A DNA stretch of 52,210 nt from Nocardioides sp. (lineage in GTDB: Bacteria > Actinomycetota > Actinomycetes > Propionibacteriales > Nocardioidaceae), in the NCBI RefSeq assembly GCF_030149505.1, contig NZ_JASBRN010000066.1, positions 1-52,210 of the forward strand, in the 5' to 3' direction. How positions within the stretch are numbered: the stretch's first letter is position 1; each line of letters begins with the position of its first letter. Positions 1-9,576 of the stretch are shown piece by piece. The notes beneath the pieces are model-generated. The model saw only the letters and a list, made by a program, of their open reading frames with translations, did no database searches and was not told the origin of the DNA. A program made the position numbers and the translations under genes.

Positions 1-503
1 TCGGCCTTCACGTGCCGCCCCGAGTACACCAGGTCCTTGGCCCTGGCCGGCCCGACCAGTCGCGCGAGCCGCTGGGTGCCGCCGGCTCCCGGGATGATCC
101 CGAGCAGGATCTCCGGCTGCCCCAGCTTGGCGCCCGCCCCCGCCACCCGGAAGTCGCAGGCCAGCGCCAGCTCGCAGCCACCACCGAGCGCGTAGCCCGT
201 CACCGCGGCGACCGTCGGCTTGAGGATCTTGGCGACCGCTGTGAACGCGGACTGCAGAGCCGCCGAGCGGTCGACCATGTCCGTGTAGGACATGGTCTGC
301 ATCTCCTTGATGTCCGCACCCGCCGCGAACACCTTCTCCCCGCCGTAGACGACAACAGCTGCGACGTCGCGCCGCTCCCCCGCCTCCGTGGCCGCTGCCC
401 GGATGCCCTCCTGCAGCTCGGTGTCCAGCGCGTTCATCGGGGGCCGGTCCAGCCGGATGGTGCCGATCCCGTCCTCGACCTCAAGGCGCACAACCTCGCC
501 CAT
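1..503 (-). CDS. Enoyl-CoA hydratase/isomerase (crotonase family), 3' end outside window
   Basis: Partial gene; 167 N-terminal residues are visible and the C-terminus lies beyond base 1. The protein starts MGEVVRLEVEDGIGTIRLD and shows the crotonase oxyanion-hole regions FAAGADIKEM and ALGGGCELALACDF, with the family segment GIIPGAGGTQRLARLVG carrying the second catalytic glutamate position. The family hydrates trans-2-enoyl-CoA in fatty-acid or butyrate-level acyl-CoA metabolism. A GAGGGAG ribosome site sits just before the ATG. It could hydrate crotonyl-CoA for the ethylmalonyl-CoA genes further along, but that is inference; crotonase substrates cannot be read from sequence. Confidence 0.93.
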   Translation of the reverse strand, partial: MGEVVRLEVEDGIGTIRLDRPPMNALDTELQEGIRAAATEAGERRDVAAVVVYGGEKVFAAGADIKEMQTMSYTDMVDRSAALQSAFTAVAKILKPTVAAVTGYALGGGCELALACDFRVAGAGAKLGQPEILLGIIPGAGGTQRLARLVGPARAKDLVYSGRHVKA

Positions 504-547
504 GTCACTCCCTCTCGCCAGTTCGACGGCTCTTCTGGCGCCGGAGC

Positions 548-1045
548 CTAGCCCTCGCTCCCGCCGCCACCGACGTTCTCGGGGCCGCCAGAGCTCTCCG
601 GACCGCACTCACCGCCACCACCGGCGTTCTCGTGCCACACCCGGACGCTGTTCAAGATCGCGGCGAAACAGCTGTTCAGCACGGCAGGCAAGGGCATCTC
701 GGGCGTCACGAGCACGTCGATGGCGACGAACAGCACGTCGTCGTGCACGGCCACCTTCACGAGGTTCATCCGCGTGGTGAGGTCACCGGCGACCTTCAGC
801 CGCGTCAGCGGGTCGGCCGGCACCGTATCGCCGATCCGCCACTGCCCGAAGACGCGCATCATCGGGACCTGGCCGTCGGCACAGCGCACGAACATCCGCT
901 GGTCGTTGACCACGACCACGACGTCGCCGTCGTCGTCCAGAACCGGCTGGCCGCCCTCGTCGATCAGCGCGTCGAGCACCCGTCCGCGCAGGGGGTGCTC
1001 GTCCGGCGGCGGCGGAAAGGACGGCAGCGAGGTCGGATCACTCAT
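548..1045 (-). CDS. YbjN-domain-like protein
   Basis: A 165-residue soluble protein without signal peptide or membrane segments. It has a proline-rich N-terminus, a central beta-rich part (VVVVVNDQRMFVRC, then FGQWRIGD), a helix-rich second half and a Gly-rich acidic tail (GGGGECGPESSGG). This pattern resembles the actinobacterial YbjN/type III secretion chaperone-like fold; the assignment is by appearance only and the function is unknown. The ATG at 1045 is preferred over the upstream in-frame extension because a TACGGT -10 element lies 6 nt before it, which suggests a leaderless mRNA. It diverges from glgX across only 49 bp and lies 44 bp upstream of the enoyl-CoA hydratase gene on the same strand. 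Confidence 0.7.
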   Translation of the reverse strand: MSDPTSLPSFPPPPDEHPLRGRVLDALIDEGGQPVLDDDGDVVVVVNDQRMFVRCADGQVPMMRVFGQWRIGDTVPADPLTRLKVAGDLTTRMNLVKVAVHDDVLFVAIDVLVTPEMPLPAVLNSCFAAILNSVRVWHENAGGGGECGPESSGGPENVGGGGSEG

Positions 1046-1051
1046 CCGACC

Positions 1052-1057
1052 ACCGTA
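1052..1057 (-). promoter_or_regulatory. -10 element of the YbjN-like gene
   Basis: TACGGT on the minus strand ends 6 nt before the ATG at 1045, placing the transcript start at or beside the start codon (leaderless). No convincing -35 was found. Confidence 0.5.
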
Positions 1058-1094
1058 GACGGCGCCTTCCGGGCCGCCACGGCAGACTGCCCCC

Positions 1095-3290
1095 ATGCCC
1101 GCGCCCTCCGCTCCACCGCCGCTCGGCGTGCATCTCACGCCCACCGGCGCCTCCGTCGCGGTACTGGCGATGCACGCGGAGGCCGTCGAGGTCTGCCTGT
1201 TCACCGACGGCGAGGAGCGACGCCTCCCACTCACCGGGCGCACGCACGGCGTCTGGCACGGACACCTGGACGGCGTCACGCACGGTCAACGTTACGGCCT
1301 GCGGGCGCACGGCCCCTGGGAGCCCGCGCGGGGTCACCGGTACAACCCCGCAAAGCTCCTGCTGGACCCCTACGCACGTGCGATCGACGGCCATATCAGT
1401 TGGGGTCCAGCCGTTTTCGCCCATGAGGTGGACGGCGAGACCTGGCTTCCGCTGGACGGGCGCGCTTTCGAGGGCGGCGCTGCCATCCCGAACGACGAGG
1501 ACTCGGCTGCGGACGTGCCGCACGGCGTCGTCGTCGCCCCGCCGCAGGCGGATCTGAGCCTGCAGCCGAAGGTGTCCTGGCCGGAGACGGTGATCTACGA
1601 GGCGCACGTGCGTGGCCTGACGATGCGGCACCCGAAGGTGCCGGCCGACGAGCGCGGCACCTACGCGGCCCTCGGCCACCCGGCCGTGGTCGAGCACCTG
1701 ACCCGGCTGGGTGTCACCACGCTCGAGCTGCTGCCCATCCACGCGATCGGCGACGAGCCGGCGCTGGTGCGCCGGGGGCTTCGCAACTACTGGGGCTACA
1801 GCACTCTGTCGTTCTTCGCCCCGGAGCCCCGCTACGCGACGGCTGCCGCTCGCAAGGCAGGCCCCGACGCCGTCATCGTCGAGCTGGCCCAGGCGATCCG
1901 CACCCTGCACGAGGCCGGTATCGAGGTCGTGCTGGACGTGGTCTACAACCACACCGCCGAGGGCGGCGTCGAGGGCCCGATGTTCAGCCTGCGTGGTCTC
2001 GACGCAGCCACCTACTACCGTCTCGACTCCCGGGGTCGGGACCTGGACGTCACCGGCACCGGCGGCACCCTGGACTTCCGCAACGCGTGGACGGTCCGCC
2101 TCGCCCTGGACTCGCTGCGCTACTGGGTGACCGCGTTCGGAGTCGACGGGTTCTGGTTCGACCTGGCCACCACCCCGGCCCGGGGCACCGCCGGCTTCGA
2201 GCCCGACCACCCCTTCCTCGTCGCCCTGCGGACCGACCCGGTTCTCAGCCGCGTCAAGCTCATCGCCGAACCTTGGGACGTCGGCCACCACGGCTGGCGC
2301 ACCGGCCAGTTCCCGGCGCCGTTCTCGGAGTGGAACGACCGGTTCCGGGACGACGTGCGGACGTTCTGGCTGGCCGACGCGGCCGAAACCCGCAGGCACG
2401 AGGGCGTTCTCGGTCACGGGGTGAGGCATCTGGCCACTCGCCTCGCCGGTTCCGCGGACTTCTTCAGCTGGTCCGCCTCCCTGGACGCCGCGCCGCGCAC
2501 GCCGACCGCGTCGGTCAACTTCGTCACCGCCCACGACGGCTTCACCCTGGCCGACCTCACGGCGTACGAACGAACGCAAACCGAGGCCACCGGAGATGGC
2601 GGCGCCGCCGGCGCCGACGACAACCGCGCCTGGAACCACGGGGTCGAGGGCGAGACAAACGACGCGCACGTCCTTTCCGCCCGCCGACGCAGCATGCGTG
2701 CCCTGCTGGGGACGTTGCTGCTCGCCACCGGCGTGCCGATGATCACCGCCGGCGACGAGCTGGGACGCACCCAGCACGGCAACAACAACGCCTACTGCCT
2801 GGATGACGAGACGTCGTGGCTGGACTGGGGCGACGACCGGCCGGACCAGCCCGAGCAGCTCGAGCGGTGGCGGCAGGACCTCCTCGCCACCACAGCGGCA
2901 TTGCTCCGGTGGCGGCGTGAGCTGACCGCCCTGCGCCAGGACCGGTTCTTCGCCGGTCGCGCCGTCCACACCGACGGCACCACCGACCTCGGCTGGTTCG
3001 CCGCGGACGGCACGCTGATGGACCACGACCGCTGGCACGATGCGTCCCTGCGCACCCTGCAGATGTTCCTGTACGACCCCACCCCCCGCGGGTCGGTGCT
3101 GATCGTCCTGCACGCCGGGGACGAGCCGGTCCCTCTGACGCTCCCGCCGACACCGTGGGCGCGGTCGTTCCACCTGCTGTGGGACAGCGCGTTCGAGCAC
3201 CCGGACGACGTCCCGCACGTCACGACGCCGGCCGGCGGTGGCGTCGTGGTCGCCGAGCGGAGCGTGCGTCTGTACCGAGCGCTGCGCTGA
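1095..3290 (+). CDS. glgX: Glycogen debranching enzyme GlgX
   Basis: A 731-residue GH13 enzyme that hydrolyses alpha-1,6 branches of phosphorylase-trimmed glycogen in the cytoplasm. An N-terminal CBM48-like domain (about 1-140, with GLRAHGPWEP and YNPAKLLLDPYARAI typical of GlgX) precedes the (beta/alpha)8 barrel. The catalytic triad is visible: nucleophile Asp356 (GFWFDLA), acid/base Glu392 (LIAEPWD) and stabilising Asp481 (VTAHDGF). WNHGVEGE and GDELGRTQHGNNNAYC are also GlgX/isoamylase signatures. Length is normal for the family. It converges with glgP, its pathway partner, 61 bp away. TreZ is a related alternative, but the N-terminal motifs favour GlgX. Confidence 0.93.
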   Translation: MPAPSAPPPLGVHLTPTGASVAVLAMHAEAVEVCLFTDGEERRLPLTGRTHGVWHGHLDGVTHGQRYGLRAHGPWEPARGHRYNPAKLLLDPYARAIDGHISWGPAVFAHEVDGETWLPLDGRAFEGGAAIPNDEDSAADVPHGVVVAPPQADLSLQPKVSWPETVIYEAHVRGLTMRHPKVPADERGTYAALGHPAVVEHLTRLGVTTLELLPIHAIGDEPALVRRGLRNYWGYSTLSFFAPEPRYATAAARKAGPDAVIVELAQAIRTLHEAGIEVVLDVVYNHTAEGGVEGPMFSLRGLDAATYYRLDSRGRDLDVTGTGGTLDFRNAWTVRLALDSLRYWVTAFGVDGFWFDLATTPARGTAGFEPDHPFLVALRTDPVLSRVKLIAEPWDVGHHGWRTGQFPAPFSEWNDRFRDDVRTFWLADAAETRRHEGVLGHGVRHLATRLAGSADFFSWSASLDAAPRTPTASVNFVTAHDGFTLADLTAYERTQTEATGDGGAAGADDNRAWNHGVEGETNDAHVLSARRRSMRALLGTLLLATGVPMITAGDELGRTQHGNNNAYCLDDETSWLDWGDDRPDQPEQLERWRQDLLATTAALLRWRRELTALRQDRFFAGRAVHTDGTTDLGWFAADGTLMDHDRWHDASLRTLQMFLYDPTPRGSVLIVLHAGDEPVPLTLPPTPWARSFHLLWDSAFEHPDDVPHVTTPAGGGVVVAERSVRLYRALR

Positions 3291-3351
3291 CGACGAGCCG
3301 ATCACAGGGCCAGCCGATCAGGCCGGTCCCGCAGCCGGAATGACCACTCGG

Positions 3352-5943
3352 TCAGGCGTTGACGACCAGCCCGAGGTCGGCCTGGCTGGCCAGACCCGCG
3401 TGCTTGGGCAGCACCCGGACGGTGTACCCGAACGGTCCGGTGCGGCGCAGCCGGATCTCGCCGGCGAACTGGTGCCGGCCCGCCTCGTAGCTCTCGCAGT
3501 GGTCGAGGGACTCCGCGACGACGTCGGTCAGGTCGTCGGTCTCGTTGACGCGCCCGTGCACGACCTTGACGTCGACGTCGTCGGGAGACAGCTCCCCGAG
3601 CGACACGTATGCGCGGACCCGCAGCACCTCACCGAGCTGTGGGACGTCACCGAGCCCGCCGGACTCGACGTGGTCGACGTGCACTTCGCCCCAGTGCTGG
3701 CGCACGCGCTGCTTCCAGGCGGCGAGCTCCCTGGCACCGTCGTACTTCGGGCCGTCCATCTGTCGCGCGCTCACGGCGGCGGGCAGGTACAGCTGCTCGA
3801 CGTAGTCGGAGACCATCCGGCTCGCGAGGACCTTCGGCCCGAGGGTGCAGAGCGTGTGCCGCACCATCTCGATCCACCGTTCGGGAAGGCCGTCGGCGCC
3901 TCGGTCGTAGAAGCGCGGCGCAACCGAGTTCTCGATGAGGTCGTACAGGGCGGCGGCCTCGAGGTCGTCGCGCCTGTCGTCGTCCTCGACGCCGTCAGCG
4001 GTCGGGATCGCCCAGCCGTTCTCACCGTCGTACCACTCGTCCCACCACCCGTCGAGGATCGACAGGTTGAGGCACCCGTTGAGCGCGGCCTTCATACCTG
4101 AGGTCCCGGACGCCTCGAGCGGGCGCACGGGGTTGTTCAGCCACACGTCGCAGCCCGGGTACAGGCGCTGTGCCATCGCGATGTCGTAGTTGGGCAGGAA
4201 GACGATGCGGTGGCGCACCGCGGGATCGTCCGCGAACCGGACCATCTGCTGGATGAGCCGCTTGCCCTGCTCGTCGGCGGGATGCGACTTGCCGGCGACG
4301 ACGAGCTGGATGGGTCGCTCGGGATGGAGCAGCAGCGACTTCAGCCGCTCGGGGTCGCGAAGCATCAGCGTCAGACGCTTGTAGGTCGGCACCCGGCGGG
4401 CGAAGCCGATCGTCAGGACGTTCGGGTCGAGGATGCCGTCGACCCACCGCAGCTCGGCGGCCGACGCCCCCCGCTTCAGCCACGAGGCGCGCACGCGCTT
4501 GCGGGCTTCCTCCACGAGCTGGGCGCGAAGCTCGCCCCGGACCCGCCAGACGTCCGCAGCGGGCACCTTCATCAGCTCGCCCCAGCCGCGACCGTGCTCG
4601 GTGAGCTCCGGCCCCACGTACTGGTCCGCCACCTCGGCGACCTTGCGGTCCACCCAGGTCGGCGCATGCACGCCGTTGGTGATCGAGCCGATCGGAACCT
4701 CGGCGTCGTCGAAGCCCGGCCACAGCCCCTCGAACATGTGCCTGGACACGCGCCCGTGCAGCGTGGAGACGCCGTTGGCGCGCTGGGCCAGCCGGAAGCC
4801 CATGACGGCCATGTTGAAGACGCCGGGGTCCCCGCCCTCGTAGTCCTCCGCGCCCAGGGCCAGCACCCGGTCGAGCGGGACGCCGGGCACGGCGCCGCCC
4901 TCGCCGAAGTACTGCTCGACCAGGGTGCGCGGGAAGCGGTCGATGCCGGCCGGGACCGGGGTGTGGGTGGTGAAGACGGTCGAGGCGCGACCGACCTCGA
5001 GCGCGGTGTCGAGGTCCAGCCCGGGGCCGGCGGGGTCGACGGTCAGCTCGCGCAGCCGCTCCAGGCCGAGGAAGCCGGCGTGCCCCTCGTTGGTGTGGAA
5101 GACCTCGGGCTCGGGGTGCTCGGTGATGCGGCAGTAGGCGCGCAGCGCCTTGACGCCGCCGACGCCGAGGAGCAGCTCCTGGCGCAGCCGGTGCTCGGAG
5201 GTGCCGCCGTAGAGCCGGTCGGTCACCTCGACGTACGCCGCGGGGTTCTCCTCCACGTCGGTGTCGAGCATCAGCAGCGGCACCCGGCCGACGCTGGCGA
5301 CCCACACCTGCGCGACCAGGTCGGGCCCGCCGGGCATGGTGATCGAGATCCGGGTGCGCTCGCCGGTGGGCTCGCGCAGCAGCGAGATCGGCAGCTCGTC
5401 GGGGTCGAGCAGCGGATAGGTCTCCTGCTGCCAGCCGTCGCGCGACAGCGACTGCTTGAAGTAGCCGTGCCGGTAGAGCAGGCCGACGCCGATGATCGGC
5501 ACGCCCAGGTCGCTGGCGGCCTTGAGGTGGTCGCCGGCCAGGATGCCCAGGCCGCCGGAGTACTGCGGGAGCACCGCGGTGATGCCGAACTCCGGGGAGA
5601 AGTAGCCGATCGCGCGCGGCAGGGACTCCCCGCCCTGCTCGCCCCGGGCCCGCTGGTACCACCGGTCGGTGCCGAGGTACGCCGCCAGGTCGGCCTGGGC
5701 GGCGTCCAGCCGCGCCCGGAAGCCGGCGTCCGCGGCGAGCTCGGCGAACCGGTCGCGGTCCACGGCCCCCAGCAGCCGCACCGGGTCGTGGCCCACGGCC
5801 TCCCACCGCTCGGGGTCGACGGCAGCGAAGACGTCCTGGGTCGGCGGGTGCCAGGACCAGCGCAGGTTCAGCGCCAGGTCGTGGAGGGGCGCCAGCTCGG
5901 CCGGCAGGACGGGGCGGACGGTGAAGCGTCGGATGGCACGCAC
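3352..5943 (-). CDS. glgP: Alpha-glucan (glycogen/maltodextrin) phosphorylase
   Basis: An 863-residue GT35 phosphorylase of the long type with an N-terminal DUF3417 domain (about 1-120, LALNLRWSWHPPTQDVF). It releases glucose-1-phosphate from alpha-1,4-glucans using pyridoxal phosphate; the cofactor lysine is Lys618 in EASGTSGMKAALNG. The substrate-site segments FSPEFGI, LPQYSGGLGILAGDHLK and THTPVPAGIDRF are intact. I chose the GTG at 5943. The reading frame stays open far upstream without family similarity, while a -35/-10 pair ends 7 nt before this GTG. A perfect palindrome overlaps that -35. In M. tuberculosis glgP also sits beside glgE and glgB. Confidence 0.93.
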   Translation of the reverse strand: MRAIRRFTVRPVLPAELAPLHDLALNLRWSWHPPTQDVFAAVDPERWEAVGHDPVRLLGAVDRDRFAELAADAGFRARLDAAQADLAAYLGTDRWYQRARGEQGGESLPRAIGYFSPEFGITAVLPQYSGGLGILAGDHLKAASDLGVPIIGVGLLYRHGYFKQSLSRDGWQQETYPLLDPDELPISLLREPTGERTRISITMPGGPDLVAQVWVASVGRVPLLMLDTDVEENPAAYVEVTDRLYGGTSEHRLRQELLLGVGGVKALRAYCRITEHPEPEVFHTNEGHAGFLGLERLRELTVDPAGPGLDLDTALEVGRASTVFTTHTPVPAGIDRFPRTLVEQYFGEGGAVPGVPLDRVLALGAEDYEGGDPGVFNMAVMGFRLAQRANGVSTLHGRVSRHMFEGLWPGFDDAEVPIGSITNGVHAPTWVDRKVAEVADQYVGPELTEHGRGWGELMKVPAADVWRVRGELRAQLVEEARKRVRASWLKRGASAAELRWVDGILDPNVLTIGFARRVPTYKRLTLMLRDPERLKSLLLHPERPIQLVVAGKSHPADEQGKRLIQQMVRFADDPAVRHRIVFLPNYDIAMAQRLYPGCDVWLNNPVRPLEASGTSGMKAALNGCLNLSILDGWWDEWYDGENGWAIPTADGVEDDDRRDDLEAAALYDLIENSVAPRFYDRGADGLPERWIEMVRHTLCTLGPKVLASRMVSDYVEQLYLPAAVSARQMDGPKYDGARELAAWKQRVRQHWGEVHVDHVESGGLGDVPQLGEVLRVRAYVSLGELSPDDVDVKVVHGRVNETDDLTDVVAESLDHCESYEAGRHQFAGEIRLRRTGPFGYTVRVLPKHAGLASQADLGLVVNA

Positions 5944-5950
5944 CCGCGGG

Positions 5951-5980
5951 ATGCTAGACGGTTTCTTGGATCGATCCAAG
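5951..5980 (-). promoter_or_regulatory. glgP promoter with overlapping palindromic operator
   Basis: On the minus strand TTGGAT (5974-5979), a 17-nt spacer and TAGCAT (5951-5956) precede the GTG by 7 nt, implying a leaderless transcript. The -35 lies inside CTTGGATCGATCCAAG (5965-5980), a perfect 16-bp palindrome with a central CG, the form of many LacI-family sites. A bound repressor would cover the -35. The regulator is not in this window. Confidence 0.6.
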
Positions 5981-6081
5981 ACCCTGCACCACTCGAGGGC
6001 CCGGTGGACCGGTCCGGTGACGATCGTGTTTCGTCCGCGGCGCGGACATAACCACGGGCCGCGCCCTCCGTTGTGCAGGCC

Positions 6082-9000
6082 ATGCCCATCGCTCCCTCGC
6101 GCCGAGGCCGCCGTACGACGGTCGCCCTCGCCCTGCTGACCGCCACCCTGGTCCCGGGCCTCGCGCAGCTCCCCGCCCTCGCCACCTCTTCCGGCGCCCT
6201 CGCCGCGGCCGACCGGGGCGACGTCGTCGGTGACGTCGTCGCGACCATCGGCGACACCGTGCCCGGTCTCTCCGACCTCGACCTGCGCGGCCGGGTGCTG
6301 CCCACGCGCGCCCAGCTGGCCGCCGCCGACCGGCTCGGGGAGAGCACCCTGCGCTGGAACGCGCTCGGCACCCCGGCCTCGCTGCTGCCCGCCGACGGCG
6401 CGCTGGCCCGGGCCACGTCGTCCGACCCCGTCCGTGCCGCCCGCACCTTCCTCGAGGACAACGCGAGCCTCTTCGGGCTGACCCGCGCGGCGATGGCCGA
6501 CCTCGAGCTGGTCAACGCCCAGCAGCTGGCGAGCTACCCCGATGCCCAGGGCCGCCCGACCGCCGAGGCCGGCCACGCCGTGCTGTTCCGGCAGCGCTTC
6601 GGAGACCTCTCCCCCGCGATCGGCTCGATGGTGACCGTGGGCGTCTCCCGCGGCGAGATCGCCTACGTCTCCTCCTCCCTGGCCCGGGTCGCCGACGGCG
6701 CCTCGGTGCCCGCCGCCGAGCTGAGCCCGGTCCAGGCGTGGGTCGAGGCCGCCGCCAACGTCGGCCGCTCGGTCACCGGCTCGGTCCTGTCGAAGATCAC
6801 CGAGACCGTCGACGAGGCCACCGCCGGCACCGTGGCCTGGACCCGCCTGGCGGTGCCCGGCTTCTCCGAGCAGCAGCAGGTCCGGCTGCGCGCCCTCGCG
6901 CTGGCCGACGGCACCGTGCGCCCGGTCTACGAGACCAACGTCGTCGACAACACCGGCGGCATCGGCTTCGCCTACACGCTGATGGTCGACGCCGTGACCG
7001 GCGACGTGCTCCACCGCGCCCGCCAGGTCGAGAACGACTCCGTGCAGGAGGTCTTCCAGGGCACCATCACGCCCACCGAGTGCGGCGCCAAGCACCCCTT
7101 CGAGCTCACCGACGACGCGACCCGCACCCTCACCGCCGTGGCGCTGGCGCTGCCCTCCGACGACGTGGTCGTGAAGTTCTTCGGACCGAAGGACCGCCTG
7201 CTCTTCACCGGTGACCTGCTCACCAGCCCCGAGGTCGCGACGTACACCGCTCCCGAGCCGCTGCCGGCCGGCGTCTACTCCGCCCAGGTCTGCCCCTTCG
7301 ACGCCGCCTCGGTGGTCGTCGGGACCTACGCGCTCGTGGTGAACACCTCCGACGAGGGCACCCCCACGCCCGGCGGCGGCGCGGGCCTCGCGCCCACCTG
7401 GAGCTACTTCCCGGCCAACCCCTCGATGGACTCGACCCGGGTCGGCAAGACCCCGTCCAACGACGTGGTCGGCTGCTGGACCGACACCCCGGACTGCACC
7501 GAGCGCACCGGCCCCTTCGCCAACATCGCCTCGCCCTTCGCCTGGGACCAGGTCAACGTGGCCGGAAGCTCCTCGATGACCACGGTCGGCAACAACGCCA
7601 ACACCCACGAGGCGTGGGGCAGCCCCCTGAGCCCGGGTGGCCTCTTCCAGGCCCCGGTCTCCCCGGTCCGCGACTACACCGGTGAGTTCACCGACGCCTG
7701 GAACGAGTCGGCCTGCGACCCGGCCAACCTCGTGCCGGGCGGCAACGACATCAACTACGTGACCGGCAACCTGTTCGTGTCCCACAACCGGATGCACGAC
7801 TACAGCTACTACCTCGGCTTCACCGAGGCCAACTACAACATGCAGCTGGACAACTTCGGCAAGGGCGGCGTGCCCGCGGACCAGGAGACCGGCAACGTCC
7901 AGGCGGGCGCGCTCACCTCGCCGGTCTTCGACGAGACCGGCGTGGCCACCGGCCGCAACAACGCCAACCAGATCACGCTGCAGGACGGCGTGCCGGGCAT
8001 CACGAACCAGTACCTCTTCCAGCCGGTCGCGGGCGCCTTCTACGCCCCGTGCACCGACGGCAGCCTGGACATGGGCATCGTCGGCCACGAGTACACCCAC
8101 GCCATCTCCAACCGCATGATCGCCGGCCCGGACGAGGGCATCGGCTCCCAGCAGGGCGGCGCGATGGGCGAGTCGTGGGGCGACCTGGTCGCCGCGGAAT
8201 ACCAGTTCAGCCACGGCTACGACAACGGCGGCAACATCTTCGCCGTCGGCGTCTACGCGACCGGCAACAAGACGACCGCGATCCGCAACTTCTCCATCAA
8301 CCGCAACCCGCTCAACTACGCCAACTACGGCTACGACACCCTCGGGGTGCAGGTCCACGCCGACGGCGAGATCTGGAGCGGCACCCAGTGGGAGGTCCGC
8401 CAGGCCCTGGTGGAGAAGTGGGACGCCCGCTTCCCCTACCGGGACAAGAAGCTGCAGGTCGCCTGCGCGGAGGGCACGCCCAACGCCTCCCCCGTGGCCC
8501 CGCAGTTCTGCCCCGGCAACCGCCGCTGGATCCAGCTGCTCTTCGACGCCTTCCTGCTCCAGCAGGGCAGCACCACGATGCTCGACGCCCGCGACGCCAT
8601 GCTCGCCGCGGACCGGATGCGCTTCCGTGGCGAGAACCAGCAGGTCATGTGGCGCGCCTTCGCCCGCCGCGGCATGGGGGCGAACGCCACCATCGCCAAG
8701 GCCGACGAGAACGACGTGACCGGCGGCTTCGCCACGCCCAGGGAGCCCAACGCCACGGTCCGCTTCACCGGCGGCAACGGCCCCACGCAGGTCTTCGTCG
8801 GCATGTTCGAGGCCCGCACCTCGCCAGCCGCCGACACCGACCCGCGCACCAAGAAGGTCTCCTCGACCGCGCGCTTCGCGCCCGGCACGTACGACGTCGT
8901 CTACGTGTCCCGCAAGGGCGGCTTCCACCGCGCGACCCTGCAGCTGCGCGCGGGCGAGACCCGCACCGTGCGGATGCCGAGGCACCGCAACCTCGCGGCC

Positions 9001-9576
9001 GGCGCGGCCGGCGCGAAGGTCATCGACGCGACCCCGGGCTCGCTGAAGACCGAGGCGCTGATCGACGGCACCGAGGACACCAACTGGGCGGGCATCACCG
9101 CCGAGAACGTCGACGAGTCCAACCCCTACGTCGCGGTGGACCTCGCCGGCGGCACCTCGACCATCCGTCGGGTCCAGGTCAGCGCCCTGCTGAACCCGGT
9201 CGACGGTCCCGAGGACGTCGACCAGGCCTCCGGCTCGCGCTTCACCGCGCTGCGCCGGTTCGCGATCGAGGTGTGCACCTCGGACTGCGGGAGCAGCAAG
9301 GCCCGCTGGACGCGTGTCTTCACCTCCGCACCCGATGCGTTCCCGTCGGTGCGCCCGCGCCCGACGGCCCCCACCCAGGCCATGCGCTCCTTCCGGCTCC
9401 CGGAGCCGGCCCGCGCCGCCGCGGTGCGCCTGGTGACCCTGGAGAACCAGTGCACCGGGTTCAAGGGGTACGCCGGCGAGCTCGACAACGACCCGATCAC
9501 CACCACCGACTGCGCCACCGGGTCGGACCGCGGGACGATCGTGCACGCCGCCGAGCTGCAGGTCTTCAGCCGCTGA
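6082..9576 (+). CDS. Secreted M36 (fungalysin-type) zinc metalloprotease with C-terminal discoidin-like domain
   Basis: A 1164-residue exported protease. The N-terminus has RRGRR, a hydrophobic segment and an ALA-type cleavage region. A propeptide with FTP/PepSY-like parts follows (to about residue 430). The M36 catalytic domain runs from about 480 to 880, with HEYTH at 669-673 (zinc ligands and catalytic Glu) and the downstream ligand in GESWGD. NRMHDYSYYLGFTE is a further fungalysin signature. The last 190 residues (NLAAGAAGAKVIDATPG onward) resemble an F5/8 type C-like binding module. It probably degrades extracellular protein. The start could be the GTG at 6073. Its last 11 bases overlap the convergent GIY-YIG gene. 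Confidence 0.9.
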   Translation: MPIAPSRRGRRTTVALALLTATLVPGLAQLPALATSSGALAAADRGDVVGDVVATIGDTVPGLSDLDLRGRVLPTRAQLAAADRLGESTLRWNALGTPASLLPADGALARATSSDPVRAARTFLEDNASLFGLTRAAMADLELVNAQQLASYPDAQGRPTAEAGHAVLFRQRFGDLSPAIGSMVTVGVSRGEIAYVSSSLARVADGASVPAAELSPVQAWVEAAANVGRSVTGSVLSKITETVDEATAGTVAWTRLAVPGFSEQQQVRLRALALADGTVRPVYETNVVDNTGGIGFAYTLMVDAVTGDVLHRARQVENDSVQEVFQGTITPTECGAKHPFELTDDATRTLTAVALALPSDDVVVKFFGPKDRLLFTGDLLTSPEVATYTAPEPLPAGVYSAQVCPFDAASVVVGTYALVVNTSDEGTPTPGGGAGLAPTWSYFPANPSMDSTRVGKTPSNDVVGCWTDTPDCTERTGPFANIASPFAWDQVNVAGSSSMTTVGNNANTHEAWGSPLSPGGLFQAPVSPVRDYTGEFTDAWNESACDPANLVPGGNDINYVTGNLFVSHNRMHDYSYYLGFTEANYNMQLDNFGKGGVPADQETGNVQAGALTSPVFDETGVATGRNNANQITLQDGVPGITNQYLFQPVAGAFYAPCTDGSLDMGIVGHEYTHAISNRMIAGPDEGIGSQQGGAMGESWGDLVAAEYQFSHGYDNGGNIFAVGVYATGNKTTAIRNFSINRNPLNYANYGYDTLGVQVHADGEIWSGTQWEVRQALVEKWDARFPYRDKKLQVACAEGTPNASPVAPQFCPGNRRWIQLLFDAFLLQQGSTTMLDARDAMLAADRMRFRGENQQVMWRAFARRGMGANATIAKADENDVTGGFATPREPNATVRFTGGNGPTQVFVGMFEARTSPAADTDPRTKKVSSTARFAPGTYDVVYVSRKGGFHRATLQLRAGETRTVRMPRHRNLAAGAAGAKVIDATPGSLKTEALIDGTEDTNWAGITAENVDESNPYVAVDLAGGTSTIRRVQVSALLNPVDGPEDVDQASGSRFTALRRFAIEVCTSDCGSSKARWTRVFTSAPDAFPSVRPRPTAPTQAMRSFRLPEPARAAAVRLVTLENQCTGFKGYAGELDNDPITTTDCATGSDRGTIVHAAELQVFSR

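Noticed and set aside
3291..3351. Terminator between convergent glgX and glgP
   Set aside because: The gap holds a direct repeat (AGCCGATCA twice) but no stable inverted repeat.
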